Origin: Ignavibacteria bacterium
Lineage (GTDB): Bacteria > Bacteroidota > Ignavibacteria > Kapaibacteriales > UBA2268
Assembly (NCBI GenBank): GCA_026416955.1
Contig: JAOAEE010000022.1
Coordinates: forward strand, 1 to 64,000
DNA length: 64,000 bases
Reading direction: 5' to 3'
Each line of letters starts with the position of its first letter. Within the stretch, counting starts at the first letter, position 1. A program made the translations under genes and the position numbers. Of this stretch, positions 19,066 through 30,269 are shown piece after piece. The notes under the pieces were generated by a model. That model was not told the origin of the DNA. It made no database searches and was given only the letters and a program-made list of their open reading frames with translations.

Positions 19066-20343
19066 ATGGGTTTAGGACATTTTGAAAATATCTTCGAGGG
19101 TAAAAATATTATTTTAGGTATTACTGGTTCAATAGCTGCGTATAAGTCCTTATTGCTTATAAGAGAACTCAAAAGGCGCAACGCTAATGTTTTTCCTGTG
19201 TTAACCCCTTTTGCAACACATTTTGTTACAAAATTAACTGTTTCCAACCTTGCAAAAAATCCTGTTGCAGTGGATATGTTCGACCCTGAAATCCAAAAGT
19301 CTGGAGCCTGGCATATCGATTTAGTTCATCGATGCGATTTAATGATTATTGCTCCTGCTACTGCTTCTACAATTGGAAAAATTGCAAATGGAGTTTGTGA
19401 TAATGCTCTGGTAACACTTGCAACTGCTCTACCAAAAAATACTCCTTTACTTATTGCCCCAGCAATGGATACATCTATGTGGGAGCATCCCACTACCCAG
19501 AGAAACGTACAAATTTTACGAGAAATAGGGGGACATATTATTCCTCCTTCCTTTGGTGAGCTTTCAAGTGGGCTAATTGGGGAAGGTAGATTTCCTGAAA
19601 TTCCAGTTCTTTTGGACTACATTGAGACTTTTTTGTATTTTAGAGAAATTGGATTAGAAAGATACAATGAAATTAGGGATAAGATTAAAGATAAAAACAT
19701 TTTAGTTACAGCCGGTCCCACACACGAAAAAATAGACGACATTCGCTACATCAGTAATTATTCATCAGGAAAAATGGGCTTTGCAATTGCAATACAATCT
19801 CATATTCTTGGGGCAAAAGTTAAGTTAATCACAGGTCCTTCCAAGATTCAGATGCACCACCCCATTTCATTAGAAAGTGTTACCTCTGCTAAAAATATGT
19901 TTGATGCTGTTGTTAAAGATTACCAAACCTCTGATGCTACCATTATGGCTTCTGCTGTTGCTGATTATTGTCCAGAAACAAAGTTTCAGGGAAAATTGAA
20001 AAAGGATACAAGTAAAGAAATTTTCTTGAGATTAATTCGAACTCCAGATATTCTTTCCGAGCTTGGAAAAAATAAAAAACATCAAATTCTTGTCGGCTTC
20101 GCTTTGGAAAGTTCACAGGATGGTTTAAAGAACGCTTTGAAAAAACTTAGCCAAAAAAATTGCGATTTAATTGTTTTGAACTATTTCGATACACCGAATA
20201 GTGGTTTTAGTGGGGATAATAATACAATTACAATTTTAGAATACCTTTCAAACGAGGAGTTGATAGTCCAGAACTACCCTTCAGCAAGCAAAAATATTTG
20301 TAGTTTATTCATTCTGGAACGGATTTCAAAGCATTTAAGATAA
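19066..20343 (+). CDS. coaBC: Bifunctional phosphopantothenoylcysteine decarboxylase/phosphopantothenate-cysteine ligase
   Basis: GITGSIAAYKSL, APAMDTSMWEHP, VTAGPTHEKIDDIRYISNYSSGKMG. Confidence 0.96.
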   Translation: MGLGHFENIFEGKNIILGITGSIAAYKSLLLIRELKRRNANVFPVLTPFATHFVTKLTVSNLAKNPVAVDMFDPEIQKSGAWHIDLVHRCDLMIIAPATASTIGKIANGVCDNALVTLATALPKNTPLLIAPAMDTSMWEHPTTQRNVQILREIGGHIIPPSFGELSSGLIGEGRFPEIPVLLDYIETFLYFREIGLERYNEIRDKIKDKNILVTAGPTHEKIDDIRYISNYSSGKMGFAIAIQSHILGAKVKLITGPSKIQMHHPISLESVTSAKNMFDAVVKDYQTSDATIMASAVADYCPETKFQGKLKKDTSKEIFLRLIRTPDILSELGKNKKHQILVGFALESSQDGLKNALKKLSQKNCDLIVLNYFDTPNSGFSGDNNTITILEYLSNEELIVQNYPSASKNICSLFILERISKHLR

Positions 20344-20344
20344 A

Positions 20345-20665
20345 TTAGTCAACCGAGAATTCTTCCATTAGTTTTCTTAGAAAATCGAAACTGTAAATTC
20401 CAGTATCGTGTCCATCTTTCCATATAATTTGAATGGCGTAGTTTCCAACAGGTTCAATGGCTTTTAAATCGTACTTTTCGGGTGTAAGAACCTCAATTTT
20501 CAAAGGCTCAATTTTCTTAAAGCCAATCTGTTCTCCTTGACATTGAGCACAGGGACAATTATCTCTTAAATCTTTCAGTCGAATAGTAGATGCAAAGCCA
20601 TCTATCCAAATAATTTGCAATTTATCTTTGTCAATTTTTTTTATCTCGATTGGTTCCAGAGCCAT
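20345..20665 (-). CDS. DUF971 / GBBH-like N-terminal domain protein
   Basis: DGFASTIRLKDLRDNCPCAQCQGE and IIWKDGHDTGIYSFDFLR pattern. Confidence 0.8.
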   Translation of the reverse strand: MALEPIEIKKIDKDKLQIIWIDGFASTIRLKDLRDNCPCAQCQGEQIGFKKIEPLKIEVLTPEKYDLKAIEPVGNYAIQIIWKDGHDTGIYSFDFLRKLMEEFSVD

Positions 20666-20667
20666 TT

Positions 20668-21588
20668 TTATTTAATCTTATTTATTTTCATATTCCAAAT
20701 AATAATAAAACTTATAGCAGAGACAAGACACATTCCAAGAATTATCCAAAAAGCGTGTTTGTATTCAGCAATTGGAATAAAAACGTTCATCGAGAAAAGG
20801 CTAACCACAAATGTAGGAACCATAATTGTAATTGTAATAATGTTTAATATTTTCATTAAAACATTAAGGTTATTAGCAATTATCGATGCTCTTGCATCCA
20901 TCAAACTTGCAAGAATAGAAGAATAAGTTTCGGCTTGCCTTAAACACTGATTATTCTCAATCAAAATGTCTTCGAGAAGTTCCTTCTCTTCGTCGGTAAT
21001 ATTCAGCTTATTTGCATTAAACTTTATTTTTTCTAGAAGAAAATGATTTGTATTAATTGCATTATGATAATAAACTAAGCTCTTTTCGAGAGAGAATAGA
21101 TGAAGAAGGTATTTGTTCTCTTGGGCTTGGCTTAGCTTTGCTTCCAATTCATCAGAAATCCTATTAATTGTGTTTAAATGATTGTAAAATTGGACAATAA
21201 AGCTATATATTATTTTAAAAAACACATCCTTAATACTTAATATCTTTTGAAAAGGTTTGCTATTCAAAAACTCTGTCAAAGGGTCTTGGGAAACAACAAC
21301 CATTTTATCCTTAAAAAGAAAAATACCTATTGATTGCACTCTGAATAAAAGTTCATCGGCGGCTATGTGATGTTTAGGAGCTTTAATAATAAATGCAAAG
21401 TGCTCGGGTTCAATTTCAAGACGAGCAAGTTCTTCGGGGTCGAGCGAGGAATTCAAAGTATGTTCATCTATAAGTAAATTGTCCAGGAGGTACCTTTTTT
21501 CCTCTGGTGTAAGTTGAGTGAAAAACATTAAGTTCCCATCATTGGATTGCACTAATTTTTCACCTTCGATTTTATATCTTACAACCAT
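20668..21588 (-). CDS. corA: CorA-family divalent cation transporter with SMN in place of GMN
   Basis: CorA architecture, two C-terminal TM helices, VVSLFSMNVFIPIAEYKHAFW; GGAGGT SD. Confidence 0.9.
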   Translation of the reverse strand: MVVRYKIEGEKLVQSNDGNLMFFTQLTPEEKRYLLDNLLIDEHTLNSSLDPEELARLEIEPEHFAFIIKAPKHHIAADELLFRVQSIGIFLFKDKMVVVSQDPLTEFLNSKPFQKILSIKDVFFKIIYSFIVQFYNHLNTINRISDELEAKLSQAQENKYLLHLFSLEKSLVYYHNAINTNHFLLEKIKFNANKLNITDEEKELLEDILIENNQCLRQAETYSSILASLMDARASIIANNLNVLMKILNIITITIMVPTFVVSLFSMNVFIPIAEYKHAFWIILGMCLVSAISFIIIWNMKINKIK

Positions 21589-21777
21589 TTTTGTACCTCC
21601 AAAAACTTCAAAATTAACAAAATTAAATAGTTAAAAGACTAATCAAACTTTTTGGGTTTTAAAAAAAAATTTATGATTTAATAAAAAAATATTAAGAAAT
21701 TTAATTTTTAGTTTATAGAAATTACATTTATTAATATCTTTTTTTTATTTTTGCTATTGAGTAATATTGTAAATGTT

Positions 21778-22284
21778 ATGGCACTTAAAACTCAAACTGG
21801 TTTAACTGCAAAAGCAGAAAGAAAAAGTGAACAAATTCAATTGGTTTCGTTCTTTCTTGAAGGGGAAGAATATGCAATATCAATTGCAAACATCCAAGGA
21901 ATAAACAGGATGGGTGAAATAACCAAATTACCAAATTCCCTTCCCTATGTAGAGGGGATTACGAATTTACGTGGAAATATTATCCCTTTGATTAATCTTC
22001 GAAAAAGGCTGGGACTTCCAGTAAAAGAATTCGACAAGACCACAAGATTTATTGTTATTGAATATGGTTCCAATCTTTACGGTTTCATTGTAGATTTTGT
22101 AAATCGCGTACTTCGATTGCCAAAAGCTTCGATAGAGCCACCCCCACCAGCATCTTTGAAAATCGATGCCAAGTATGTTACTGGAATCGCCAAATACGAA
22201 AACAAGCTTATTATTGTTCTTGATTTAACAAAAATTTTTACAGACGAGGAATTTAATGTAATTTCAAATATTACAAATAGTTAA
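21778..22284 (+). CDS. cheW: CheW-like chemotaxis adaptor
   Basis: [39 protein letters not shown]. Confidence 0.92.
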   Translation: MALKTQTGLTAKAERKSEQIQLVSFFLEGEEYAISIANIQGINRMGEITKLPNSLPYVEGITNLRGNIIPLINLRKRLGLPVKEFDKTTRFIVIEYGSNLYGFIVDFVNRVLRLPKASIEPPPPASLKIDAKYVTGIAKYENKLIIVLDLTKIFTDEEFNVISNITNS

Positions 22285-22315
22285 ATACAATGTTGAACAA
22301 AATCAAGGTGATTTT

Positions 22316-25300
22316 ATGAAAATCTCTATGAAACTTTTTGTTTCCTTTGGATTAATTCTTATTCTTTTAGTTGCTTTTGCTATCTTTGCACCAGTACAGA
22401 TGGCCTCTCTTTCAACTTATTTAGAACAGGTAAAAAATGAAAGTTTAAAAAAAGTGCTTCTTCTAAACGATGTAAAGGACAATCAAAATATTATTGCTCG
22501 TGCACTTCGAAATTTGCTATTAACAAATGACCCTAAAATTGTTGAAGATGAATGGAATAGGGTTTTGGAATCAAGAAATAACATTACAAAGTTGCTAAGC
22601 GAAATTAATAAATTGGTAAGAAGTGATAGAGAAAAAGAGTTATTTGATAGTATAAAGAACATAAGAGGAAGTTACATCGAAGGACAGAAAAAAATTTATG
22701 AATTAAGGAAACAAAATAAAATACAAGAAGCAGTAGAATTTCTTTTAAGTGATTTTAGGAAAATTCAAAATGTTTATTTTGGTAGAGTTAACCAATTAAT
22801 TGAAGATGAAATAAAACAGTCTGACCAAATGATAACTGATAGCAAGAATCTTGTTTCTACATCAAGAACCATACTTTTTGGAGCTGGTTTGATTGGAGTT
22901 ATTCTTGGTTTAGTTTTAGCTGGGGTGATTTCGAGAAATATTTCTAAGCCTATAAATAAAGCCGCTGATGCAAGTAATAAAATTGCACGAGGAAATATTA
23001 ATGTAGATTTAGAAACAACAACTAAAGATGAAACCGCAATTCTTATGTCTTCTATGAAAAGAATGGTAGAAAACATTAGTTCGATGGTCAATGACGTTAA
23101 AATGTTGGCTAAAGCAGCAATAGAAGGCAAACTCGATGTACGAGCGGATAGTTCTAAATACGAAGGAGAATTCAAAGAATTGATAGATGGATTCAATGCA
23201 ACTTTGGATGCAGTTATTGGTCCCCTTAATGTTGCTGCAGAGTATATCGACAGAGTAAGCAAAGGAGACATTCCACCAAAAATAACTGATGAATACAAAG
23301 GGGACTTCAATGAGATAAAGAATAATTTAAACAACTTAATTGAAAATCTAAATTATGTTTCAAATATTGCCGAAAACATCTCAAATGGTAATCTTGATAT
23401 TCAAATTAACGAAAGGTCAGCGAACGATACTCTTATGATTTCTTTGAAAAATATGAGTAAGGTTTTGAAATCAGTTATTAACGACATTTATTCTATTGTT
23501 GAAAAAGCTAGGAAGGGCTACTTAAATTATCGTTGCGAAACAACTGGGCACAAAGGTGAGTATTTAAGACTTGTGGGAGGAATAAACGAAACACTTGATA
23601 TATTAACGAATATTTTTGATTACGCTGGAAACTTTATGGTAGCAGATTCAGAAGGAAATATTAACTATCTAAACAAATCACAGTATGAATTTCTAGCTAA
23701 GTATGAAAATGAATATCGAAAAAATTATCCCGATTTTTCGGTTTCAAAAGTAATTGGGACACACATAGACCGATGGCATAAAAATCCAACAAGAAATAGA
23801 CAAATCCTTTCAGGATTAGTTTCGTCGCACGAAGCTAGAATTAGCATTGGCGACCAGATTATGCGTTTAATTATTAACCCCCTTAAAGATAAGAACAATC
23901 AAATATTAGGCTACGTTGTGCAATGGAATAATTACACAAACGAAACAAATCTCGAAAATGAATTGACTAATATTGTGAAAAATGTTTTGAATGGAAACCT
24001 AAAAGTTCGAGTAAATGTACAAAAATTCTTCTCAAATTATATTGATATCGCAAATCAAATTAATAATATGCTCGACGCAATTATTAATCCACTTAATGTA
24101 GCTGCAAACTATATAGAGCGTATTTCTAAGGGTGATATTCCACCAAAAATAACTGATGAATATAAAGGAGACTTTAACGAAATCAAAAATAACATAAACA
24201 TTTTGATTGATTCTATAAGTAGAGTGGTTAATGACACTTTGACTTTGGGTAAAGCATTAGCAGAAGGCAATTTGGACATTCGAGTAGATTCTTCTCAACA
24301 TCAAGGTACATATAAAAACATTATTGAAACAATAAATACAGCGGTTGATAATATTGCCGAGCCACTCCAAGAAACTGGAAATGTGGTTAATTTAATGAAA
24401 GATGGCGACTTAACTGTTCGTATGTTTGGTCAATATCTTGGTGAACTAAAAAGGTTAAAAGACAACATCAACATAATGGCTGATTCACTAAACCAACTTC
24501 TTCTTCAAATTTCAAGTTCTGCTGATATTTCTGCAACAGCGGCTGCCCAAATTTCGGCAATTGCCGAAACTCTTGCTGCTTCCGCTGCTGAAAATAGTGC
24601 CCAGGTAGACGAAATAGCAACTGCCATCGAAGAGATGAGTAGGACAATTGCAGAAAATGCTATGGGTGCAACTCGTGCAGCAGAAGTAGCTGATAAAAAC
24701 AAAAAAATAGCAGCTGAAGGTGGAAATGCCGTTCAACAAACGGTGAGTAAAATGAACGAGATTGCATCGGTAGTACGAGCAAGTGCCGATAAAATTGAAA
24801 AACTTGGTGAATCGAGTAAACAAATTGGCGAAATTATTTCGGTCATCGATGAAATTGCAGACCAAACAAATCTACTTGCCTTAAATGCAGCTATCGAGGC
24901 AGCACGCGCTGGCGAGCAAGGCCGTGGTTTTGCTGTGGTTGCCGACGAAGTAAGAAAACTTGCAGAAAGAACAACAGAAGCAACTAAACAAATTGCTCAA
25001 ATGATTAAAGGAATACAAAAAGAAACAGAGGAAGCAGTTCGAGCTATGAAGCAAGGTACTGACGAGGTTAATAGTGGTATTGTCCTTGCCGATAAAGCTG
25101 GTACCGCATTGAAAGAAATTATGCAAAGTTCACAGGAAGTTTGGGATATGATTAATCAAATTGCCGCTGCCACCGAAGAACAATCTTCTACTGCAGAGCA
25201 AGTTGCAAAGAATGTTAGTTCTATCTCGCAAGTCACATCCGATACTGCTAATAGAGTGCAAGATATAGCTAAATCTGCCGAAGACCTTGCAAAACAAACA

Positions 25301-25432
25301 GATATTCTACGGACCTTGTTAGAGAAATTCAAGCTGCAAAAAGAAGGACAAAGCGCTCATCTTGAAGGCAAAGATGCCAGAAAACTTTCTGGAAAAGGAA
25401 GCAGATATTTGGGAAGTGGCGAGACACACTAA
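22316..25432 (+). CDS. Methyl-accepting chemotaxis protein with HAMP and repeated HAMP-like/PAS-like segments
   Basis: Two TM helices near N-terminus, signalling hairpin [41 protein letters not shown]. Confidence 0.95.
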   Translation: MKISMKLFVSFGLILILLVAFAIFAPVQMASLSTYLEQVKNESLKKVLLLNDVKDNQNIIARALRNLLLTNDPKIVEDEWNRVLESRNNITKLLSEINKLVRSDREKELFDSIKNIRGSYIEGQKKIYELRKQNKIQEAVEFLLSDFRKIQNVYFGRVNQLIEDEIKQSDQMITDSKNLVSTSRTILFGAGLIGVILGLVLAGVISRNISKPINKAADASNKIARGNINVDLETTTKDETAILMSSMKRMVENISSMVNDVKMLAKAAIEGKLDVRADSSKYEGEFKELIDGFNATLDAVIGPLNVAAEYIDRVSKGDIPPKITDEYKGDFNEIKNNLNNLIENLNYVSNIAENISNGNLDIQINERSANDTLMISLKNMSKVLKSVINDIYSIVEKARKGYLNYRCETTGHKGEYLRLVGGINETLDILTNIFDYAGNFMVADSEGNINYLNKSQYEFLAKYENEYRKNYPDFSVSKVIGTHIDRWHKNPTRNRQILSGLVSSHEARISIGDQIMRLIINPLKDKNNQILGYVVQWNNYTNETNLENELTNIVKNVLNGNLKVRVNVQKFFSNYIDIANQINNMLDAIINPLNVAANYIERISKGDIPPKITDEYKGDFNEIKNNINILIDSISRVVNDTLTLGKALAEGNLDIRVDSSQHQGTYKNIIETINTAVDNIAEPLQETGNVVNLMKDGDLTVRMFGQYLGELKRLKDNINIMADSLNQLLLQISSSADISATAAAQISAIAETLAASAAENSAQVDEIATAIEEMSRTIAENAMGATRAAEVADKNKKIAAEGGNAVQQTVSKMNEIASVVRASADKIEKLGESSKQIGEIISVIDEIADQTNLLALNAAIEAARAGEQGRGFAVVADEVRKLAERTTEATKQIAQMIKGIQKETEEAVRAMKQGTDEVNSGIVLADKAGTALKEIMQSSQEVWDMINQIAAATEEQSSTAEQVAKNVSSISQVTSDTANRVQDIAKSAEDLAKQTDILRTLLEKFKLQKEGQSAHLEGKDARKLSGKGSRYLGSGETH
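23216..23332 (+). repeat. Intragenic repeat copy 1 in MCP
   Basis: Encodes [39 protein letters not shown]; near-identical copy 867 nt downstream. Confidence 0.9.
24083..24199 (+). repeat. Intragenic repeat copy 2 in MCP
   Basis: Encodes [39 protein letters not shown]. Confidence 0.9.
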
Positions 25433-25462
25433 ACTTTCTTGAATCTCTTCCATTTTATTTAA

Positions 25463-25492
25463 ACAAGGGGTTTTCGAACCCCTTGTTTTTTG
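25463..25492 (+). terminator. Intrinsic terminator after MCP gene
   Basis: ACAAGGGGTT-TTCG-AACCCCTTGTTTTTT. Confidence 0.85.
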
Positions 25493-25648
25493 CACAAAAT
25501 AAATTTTATCAAAAATTAGTATATTGGTTTTTTTCCATTTATTCGCAAGTATCATTTCTAATTTTAAATCGTAATAAAACTTAACAAGCAAATTGAACTA
25601 GAAGTTGAAGAAAATTAGATGGCAATATGGTAAATACTTGATATGATA

Positions 25649-26752
25649 TTAAAGATGGTCGACCCAAACTGAATTTGGTATTAAGTATTTTTTCATTGCT
25701 TCTGCTGTTAAGCAAGAATGGATTGGTAGAATTCCTATTAAATCGCCAACTTTGTGCTTTCGAATAAACTCTTTAGTGGTTTTAATTATGGAGTGTTCTT
25801 GGTATATTGCTTTCACATAAGTATCCTCTACAGGTTCCGACCATTCGCTATCGTAAATTTCAACTACCAAACCAAAAATCTCAATACCATCCAGTATTAA
25901 CGAATCTTTGGATAAATGAACTGCTCCACCGTAGCAAACAATTTCATTTCTTTGTTCATAAATCGCAACAATTGGTACAACTAAGCATATTGCAATGTTA
26001 TCTGTTTCACAACTACCAATTGAAAATTGCTTTACATCGTAAAAAACAAAATTTCCCGGACGCAACTCATCAACACCCACAAAATCGTCGCATATACTTA
26101 CCGATGGCGTATCTCCAACAGAAAGAATCACATTGTGTCCAAGGGAAATCAAAAAGTTTTTTAAGTCAAATAACTTAGAAAGGAATTTTTTATTTTCATT
26201 AATTACTTCTTTGGAACTCTTACAAAAATAGGTATTACCGTTGTGTGCAAGGATGCCAACGAGATTGATAAATTTTGACTTTTCAATAATCTTGATGGCT
26301 TTTTCAATAAGTAAGTGGTTGTTAATATCGAAACCAGAACGATAGAAATCAACATCTATTTCTAAATAAACATCAAGAGGCAAGTTTATTAAACGGGAAA
26401 GAAATTCTAAAGTAAAAATATCGGAAATTGTAACTTTTAAGTTAATTTGTTGGGCTGAAAGCAATATTTCGTCTAACTCTCTCAAATTCAATGGAAAAGC
26501 AATCAAAATGTCTCTCCAACTTGATTGCATAAAATAGTTTGCCATTTTTAAAGAAGATACAGCGATTTTCCTAACCCCTAAATCCCAAAACCATTTACCT
26601 ATTGTTTTTGATTGATGAGTTTTAAAGTGCGGGCGAAATTCAATACCCCAAGATTTTACTTTCGAATATATCTTCTCAATATTCGACCTACACTTATTTT
26701 CATCTAAGAGCAATGTTGGTTGGGATATATCTTTAACAAAAATGCTATCCAT
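25649..26752 (-). CDS. PLP-dependent alanine racemase-fold enzyme (D-threonine aldolase / D-serine dehydratase-like)
   Basis: QPTLLLDENKCRSNI, RPHFKTHQS (PLP lysine), C-terminal HSCLTAEAM. Confidence 0.82.
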   Translation of the reverse strand: MDSIFVKDISQPTLLLDENKCRSNIEKIYSKVKSWGIEFRPHFKTHQSKTIGKWFWDLGVRKIAVSSLKMANYFMQSSWRDILIAFPLNLRELDEILLSAQQINLKVTISDIFTLEFLSRLINLPLDVYLEIDVDFYRSGFDINNHLLIEKAIKIIEKSKFINLVGILAHNGNTYFCKSSKEVINENKKFLSKLFDLKNFLISLGHNVILSVGDTPSVSICDDFVGVDELRPGNFVFYDVKQFSIGSCETDNIAICLVVPIVAIYEQRNEIVCYGGAVHLSKDSLILDGIEIFGLVVEIYDSEWSEPVEDTYVKAIYQEHSIIKTTKEFIRKHKVGDLIGILPIHSCLTAEAMKKYLIPNSVWVDHL

Positions 26753-27614
26753 CAAGTTCCCCAAGAATTTTCAGACAATATTTTTTGTAATCAGAATTTG
26801 GCATTTTCTCGACCCAAGCAACAAACTCTTTTCTATTTATATATCCAAGTGTAAGAGCAATCTCTTCGAGGCAAGCAATTTTTCGACCTTGCCTTTGCTC
26901 AATTGCTCTAATAAACAAAGCAGCATCAATTAAATTAGTCGGATTTCCAGTATCTAACCAAGCAATACCACGACCGATTATTTCGATATTCAATTCATTT
27001 AGTTGAAGATAAATTTTCTGAATGTCTGTTATTTCCAGTTCGCCTCGCGCACTTGGTTTCAAAGTTAGAGCAAAGTCGAATACACGCTCATCGAACAAAT
27101 AGAGCCCGGGAATCGCATATTTTGAAATAAAAGATTTGGGCTTTTCAACAATTTCAATTGGTTTTTTATCCTTGTCGAGAACAACAACGCCATAGTCTTG
27201 TGGGTTTTCTACTTCATAAGCAAAAATAGTTGCAAATTTCAGGTTTTTTATTGCATTTCGGAAAAAATCTAATTTCCCGTAGAAAATATTGTCGCCAAGA
27301 ATTAGGCAAACTTTTTCATTAGAAAAAAATTCGCGAGTTAAAACGAAAGCTTGAGCTATTCCAAGAGGTTTCTCTTGAATAACATAACTAAAAGACAAAC
27401 CCCATTGAGAGCCATTACCAAGTAATTCTTGGTAAAATACAATATCATCTGGAGTAGAAATAATAATAATTTCACGAATCCCACCTAGCATCAAAGTAGC
27501 GATTGGATAGTATATCATTGGCTTATCGAAAACAGGAAGAAGTTGCTTGCTAATAACCTTGGTACTTGGGTATAGACGAGTACCTTTTCCACCTGCGAGA
27601 ATAATACCTTTCAT
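26745..27614 (-). CDS. rmlA: Glucose-1-phosphate thymidylyltransferase
   Basis: MKGIILAGGKGTRLYPSTKVISKQLLPVFDKPMIYYPIATLMLGGIREI, LGDNIFYG. Confidence 0.95.
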   Translation of the reverse strand: MKGIILAGGKGTRLYPSTKVISKQLLPVFDKPMIYYPIATLMLGGIREIIIISTPDDIVFYQELLGNGSQWGLSFSYVIQEKPLGIAQAFVLTREFFSNEKVCLILGDNIFYGKLDFFRNAIKNLKFATIFAYEVENPQDYGVVVLDKDKKPIEIVEKPKSFISKYAIPGLYLFDERVFDFALTLKPSARGELEITDIQKIYLQLNELNIEIIGRGIAWLDTGNPTNLIDAALFIRAIEQRQGRKIACLEEIALTLGYINRKEFVAWVEKMPNSDYKKYCLKILGELDG

Positions 27615-27738
27615 AAGAGTAGAAAAAAACAAAAATACAAAGAAAACTATTAATTCAAGGAACCAAATTAATTATAAACCTTAAAGTAAATAAAAAACAA
27701 ATTAACAAATTTCTGTAAATTTGAAAATTTAAACAAAC

Positions 27739-28869
27739 TTGTTTATGGAAAATACCTTATTTATCGTTTTTTTAAGCACCTTTCTCTATATTGTTAGGAT
27801 ATCTTTTTTTATAATTGGTTTTATTAAAGAGTATAAGAATATTAAAACAAAAAAGACTTCTCAAGAACACCCATATGTATCTATTATTATTCCAGCAAGA
27901 AACGAGGAATGCAATATTAAAGATAACTTAGAATCTTTAACAAAAATCAATTATCCAAATGATAAATTTGAAATTTTGGTTGTAAATGACCGTTCCACCG
28001 ATAGAACTTCTTTTGTCGTTAACGAAATAATGAAGCTGAATAAAAACATTAAATTAGTTAATATTGAAAATGACGCTCAAAAAGAGCACATACCTGGAAA
28101 AGCAGGTGCTGTTCACATTGGAGTTAATAATTCAAAGGGTGATTTAATATTTGTTACTGATGCGGATTGTCAAGTACAACCAAATTGGTTAATGAAGTTG
28201 ACAAGGCTTTATAATAATAACCAAACTGGTTTTGTTTCTTCGTATACAAATGTTATCGGGACCAGATTGTTTGACAAAATTCAAGCGATTGAGTGGATAT
28301 ATATGCACACAATGGGAATGGGTGGAGTTGGAATGAACATACCCCTTGGTTGTTATGGAAATAATATAACGTTTAGAAAAAAATTTTATCTCAATTTCGG
28401 TGGATACAAAAACATTTCATTTTCTGTTACAGAGGATTTAGCACTACAAATGGCTTTCCACAAAAATAAATATGAAATTCATTATCTTATTGACCCAGAA
28501 ACCATTGTGGACACAAAACCTTGTAAAAATTTGAAAGAGTATTTTGCTCAACATCATAGATGGGCACGAGGTGGTTTAAATCTTGGATGGAAAGCAGTTG
28601 TTTTTGTTCTTTCTTCATTCACTTTTTGGGTAGGAATGTTCTACTTTACTATACTTGGATATCTTTACCCAGTTATTCTTTTGCTTTTCATAAGAATGAT
28701 TGGAGATTTTGCTCTTTTGCTTTCTCCACTTAGTATTCTAAATAAAAAGTATTTGCTAAAATACATTCCAATTGCGGTACCTTTTTTTCTCCTTGTCGAA
28801 CTTGTAATTCCTTTTTTTACTTTAAAAAAGAAGGTGAAATGGAAAAATCAAGTGTTTACTTCTACTTAA
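27739..28869 (+). CDS. Glycosyltransferase family 2, membrane-associated
   Basis: YVSIIIPARNEECNIKDNLESL, VTDADCQ, QHHRWARGG; C-terminal TM helices. Confidence 0.9.
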   Translation: MFMENTLFIVFLSTFLYIVRISFFIIGFIKEYKNIKTKKTSQEHPYVSIIIPARNEECNIKDNLESLTKINYPNDKFEILVVNDRSTDRTSFVVNEIMKLNKNIKLVNIENDAQKEHIPGKAGAVHIGVNNSKGDLIFVTDADCQVQPNWLMKLTRLYNNNQTGFVSSYTNVIGTRLFDKIQAIEWIYMHTMGMGGVGMNIPLGCYGNNITFRKKFYLNFGGYKNISFSVTEDLALQMAFHKNKYEIHYLIDPETIVDTKPCKNLKEYFAQHHRWARGGLNLGWKAVVFVLSSFTFWVGMFYFTILGYLYPVILLLFIRMIGDFALLLSPLSILNKKYLLKYIPIAVPFFLLVELVIPFFTLKKKVKWKNQVFTST

Positions 28870-30187
28870 TAAGAACTATAGAATTAAGAATTTTATCGAA
28901 AATTAATCTAAAATGGGAAAATTGATTCGCAGGAGCTTGGAAAAATCCAAAAAATAGAGCATCCTCTTTTGTAAGAGCCAATTCATAACATTGAAATGGA
29001 ATTGAATTTTGCCAATATTGAACTAAAGTTTCGTATAAATTTCCAGAGTATTCTCCACGAGTGAATAGTTTTTGTTGAAGGTACTTATAGAAATAATATT
29101 CTTGAGCATTTTTTTCAATACTCCCTCTCCAAAATTCGAGAATTTCCCCTGGGGTTCGAACATTATATAGTTTCGACATATTTCTATTAAAAGACAATTT
29201 CAAACCTACGGAATAATAGTCGGTATCGGATTTAATGTTCTCTGGGGTAATTACAATTTCTGAATAATCATTATTAAATTTTTGGAAAATTTTCCAGTGC
29301 GATGGAACAAGAACCTTAAATGTTCCGAGAGAATCTGTAATCTCGACGAAAGTAATTTCCTCTATTGGTTTAAACAAGTCTTCATTTCCTAAAAGTCTTG
29401 CCAATTTTTTTCTATCTTTTTTTGCAAGTTCTACCATTCCAAGTTTCTCATAGGCCACAGCTCGATTGTTCAGAGCCTCTGTGTCAGTAGAATCTAAGGT
29501 CAAGCATTTAGAATAATCCTCTATAGCTTTCTTGTACTTGCCTAACTTAAAATATGCATTCCCTCTATTGTAATAAACTTTCGAGTTCTTTAAATTTAGT
29601 TTAATGCATTTATCGAAATTGGCGATTGCTTCTTCGTAATTTTTCTTTTTGTAAAAGGCTCTACCCCTTTCATAATAAGTAGAAACATTATTAGGGTTAT
29701 ACTTAATCGCCTTATCCAAGTCCACCAAAGCATCTTCAATTTCTCCAACTTCTATATTTACTGTGGCTCTATTTGTATACGCTTCAGCAAAGGTAGAATC
29801 CAACTCAAGTGCTTTGTTGAAATCATCAATTGCAAGTTTAAAATCACCCAAATAAAGATAAATAATCCCCCTATTATTGAAAACATCTGGGGTATTTCCT
29901 CCTTTTTCAATTGAAATAGTTAAGTCATTTAGTGCACTTTCGAAGTCATTAGAATACAATTTTGCCAAACCACGGAAATAAAAAACTTCATATGAGGAAT
30001 CACCTTTTTCAATTGCTTGGTTAAAGTATTTAATAGAGTTTCTATAATCTTTCTTGTAAAACGAACTTATGCCTTTGGATTTAAAATTCTCTTGAGAAAA
30101 TACATTTAAACTAAATATGCAAAAAATACCAAGCAACAAAACTTTTTTGAGTTTAACAAAATCTTTTTTCTTATTCATTTGTTTCAT
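28862..30187 (-). CDS. TPR-repeat protein with C-terminal PsbP/DcrB-like domain
   Basis: Signal peptide, about six TPR units (e.g. AIDDFNKALELDSTFAEAYTNRATVN), C-terminal VLVPSHWKIFQKF... region. Confidence 0.8.
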   Translation of the reverse strand: MKQMNKKKDFVKLKKVLLLGIFCIFSLNVFSQENFKSKGISSFYKKDYRNSIKYFNQAIEKGDSSYEVFYFRGLAKLYSNDFESALNDLTISIEKGGNTPDVFNNRGIIYLYLGDFKLAIDDFNKALELDSTFAEAYTNRATVNIEVGEIEDALVDLDKAIKYNPNNVSTYYERGRAFYKKKNYEEAIANFDKCIKLNLKNSKVYYNRGNAYFKLGKYKKAIEDYSKCLTLDSTDTEALNNRAVAYEKLGMVELAKKDRKKLARLLGNEDLFKPIEEITFVEITDSLGTFKVLVPSHWKIFQKFNNDYSEIVITPENIKSDTDYYSVGLKLSFNRNMSKLYNVRTPGEILEFWRGSIEKNAQEYYFYKYLQQKLFTRGEYSGNLYETLVQYWQNSIPFQCYELALTKEDALFFGFFQAPANQFSHFRLIFDKILNSIVLIK

Positions 30188-30206
30188 TTATCATTTGTTT
30201 GCATTT

Positions 30207-30247
30207 TAAAAAAACAAGGAGTGCTTAATAAACCATCACTCCTTGTT
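30207..30247 (-). terminator. Intrinsic terminator on minus strand
   Basis: Perfect 11-bp stem AACAAGGAGTG/CACTCCTTGTT followed on minus strand by TTTTTT. Confidence 0.8.
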
Positions 30248-30269
30248 AGTTTGTTCTTCATTAAAATTT

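Noticed and set aside
21600-21777. AT-rich region with poly-A/T runs between corA and cheW
   Set aside because: Looks like an ordinary divergent intergenic promoter region; no palindrome or RNA structure I could support.
23216-24199. Repeat pair considered as a possible mobile or CRISPR-like repeat
   Set aside because: Two in-frame copies inside one MCP gene; explained by protein domain duplication.
24505-25126. Minus-strand ORFs opposite the MCP signalling domain
   Set aside because: Low-complexity Ala/Ser- or Cys/Phe-rich antisense products of a conserved coiled-coil gene.
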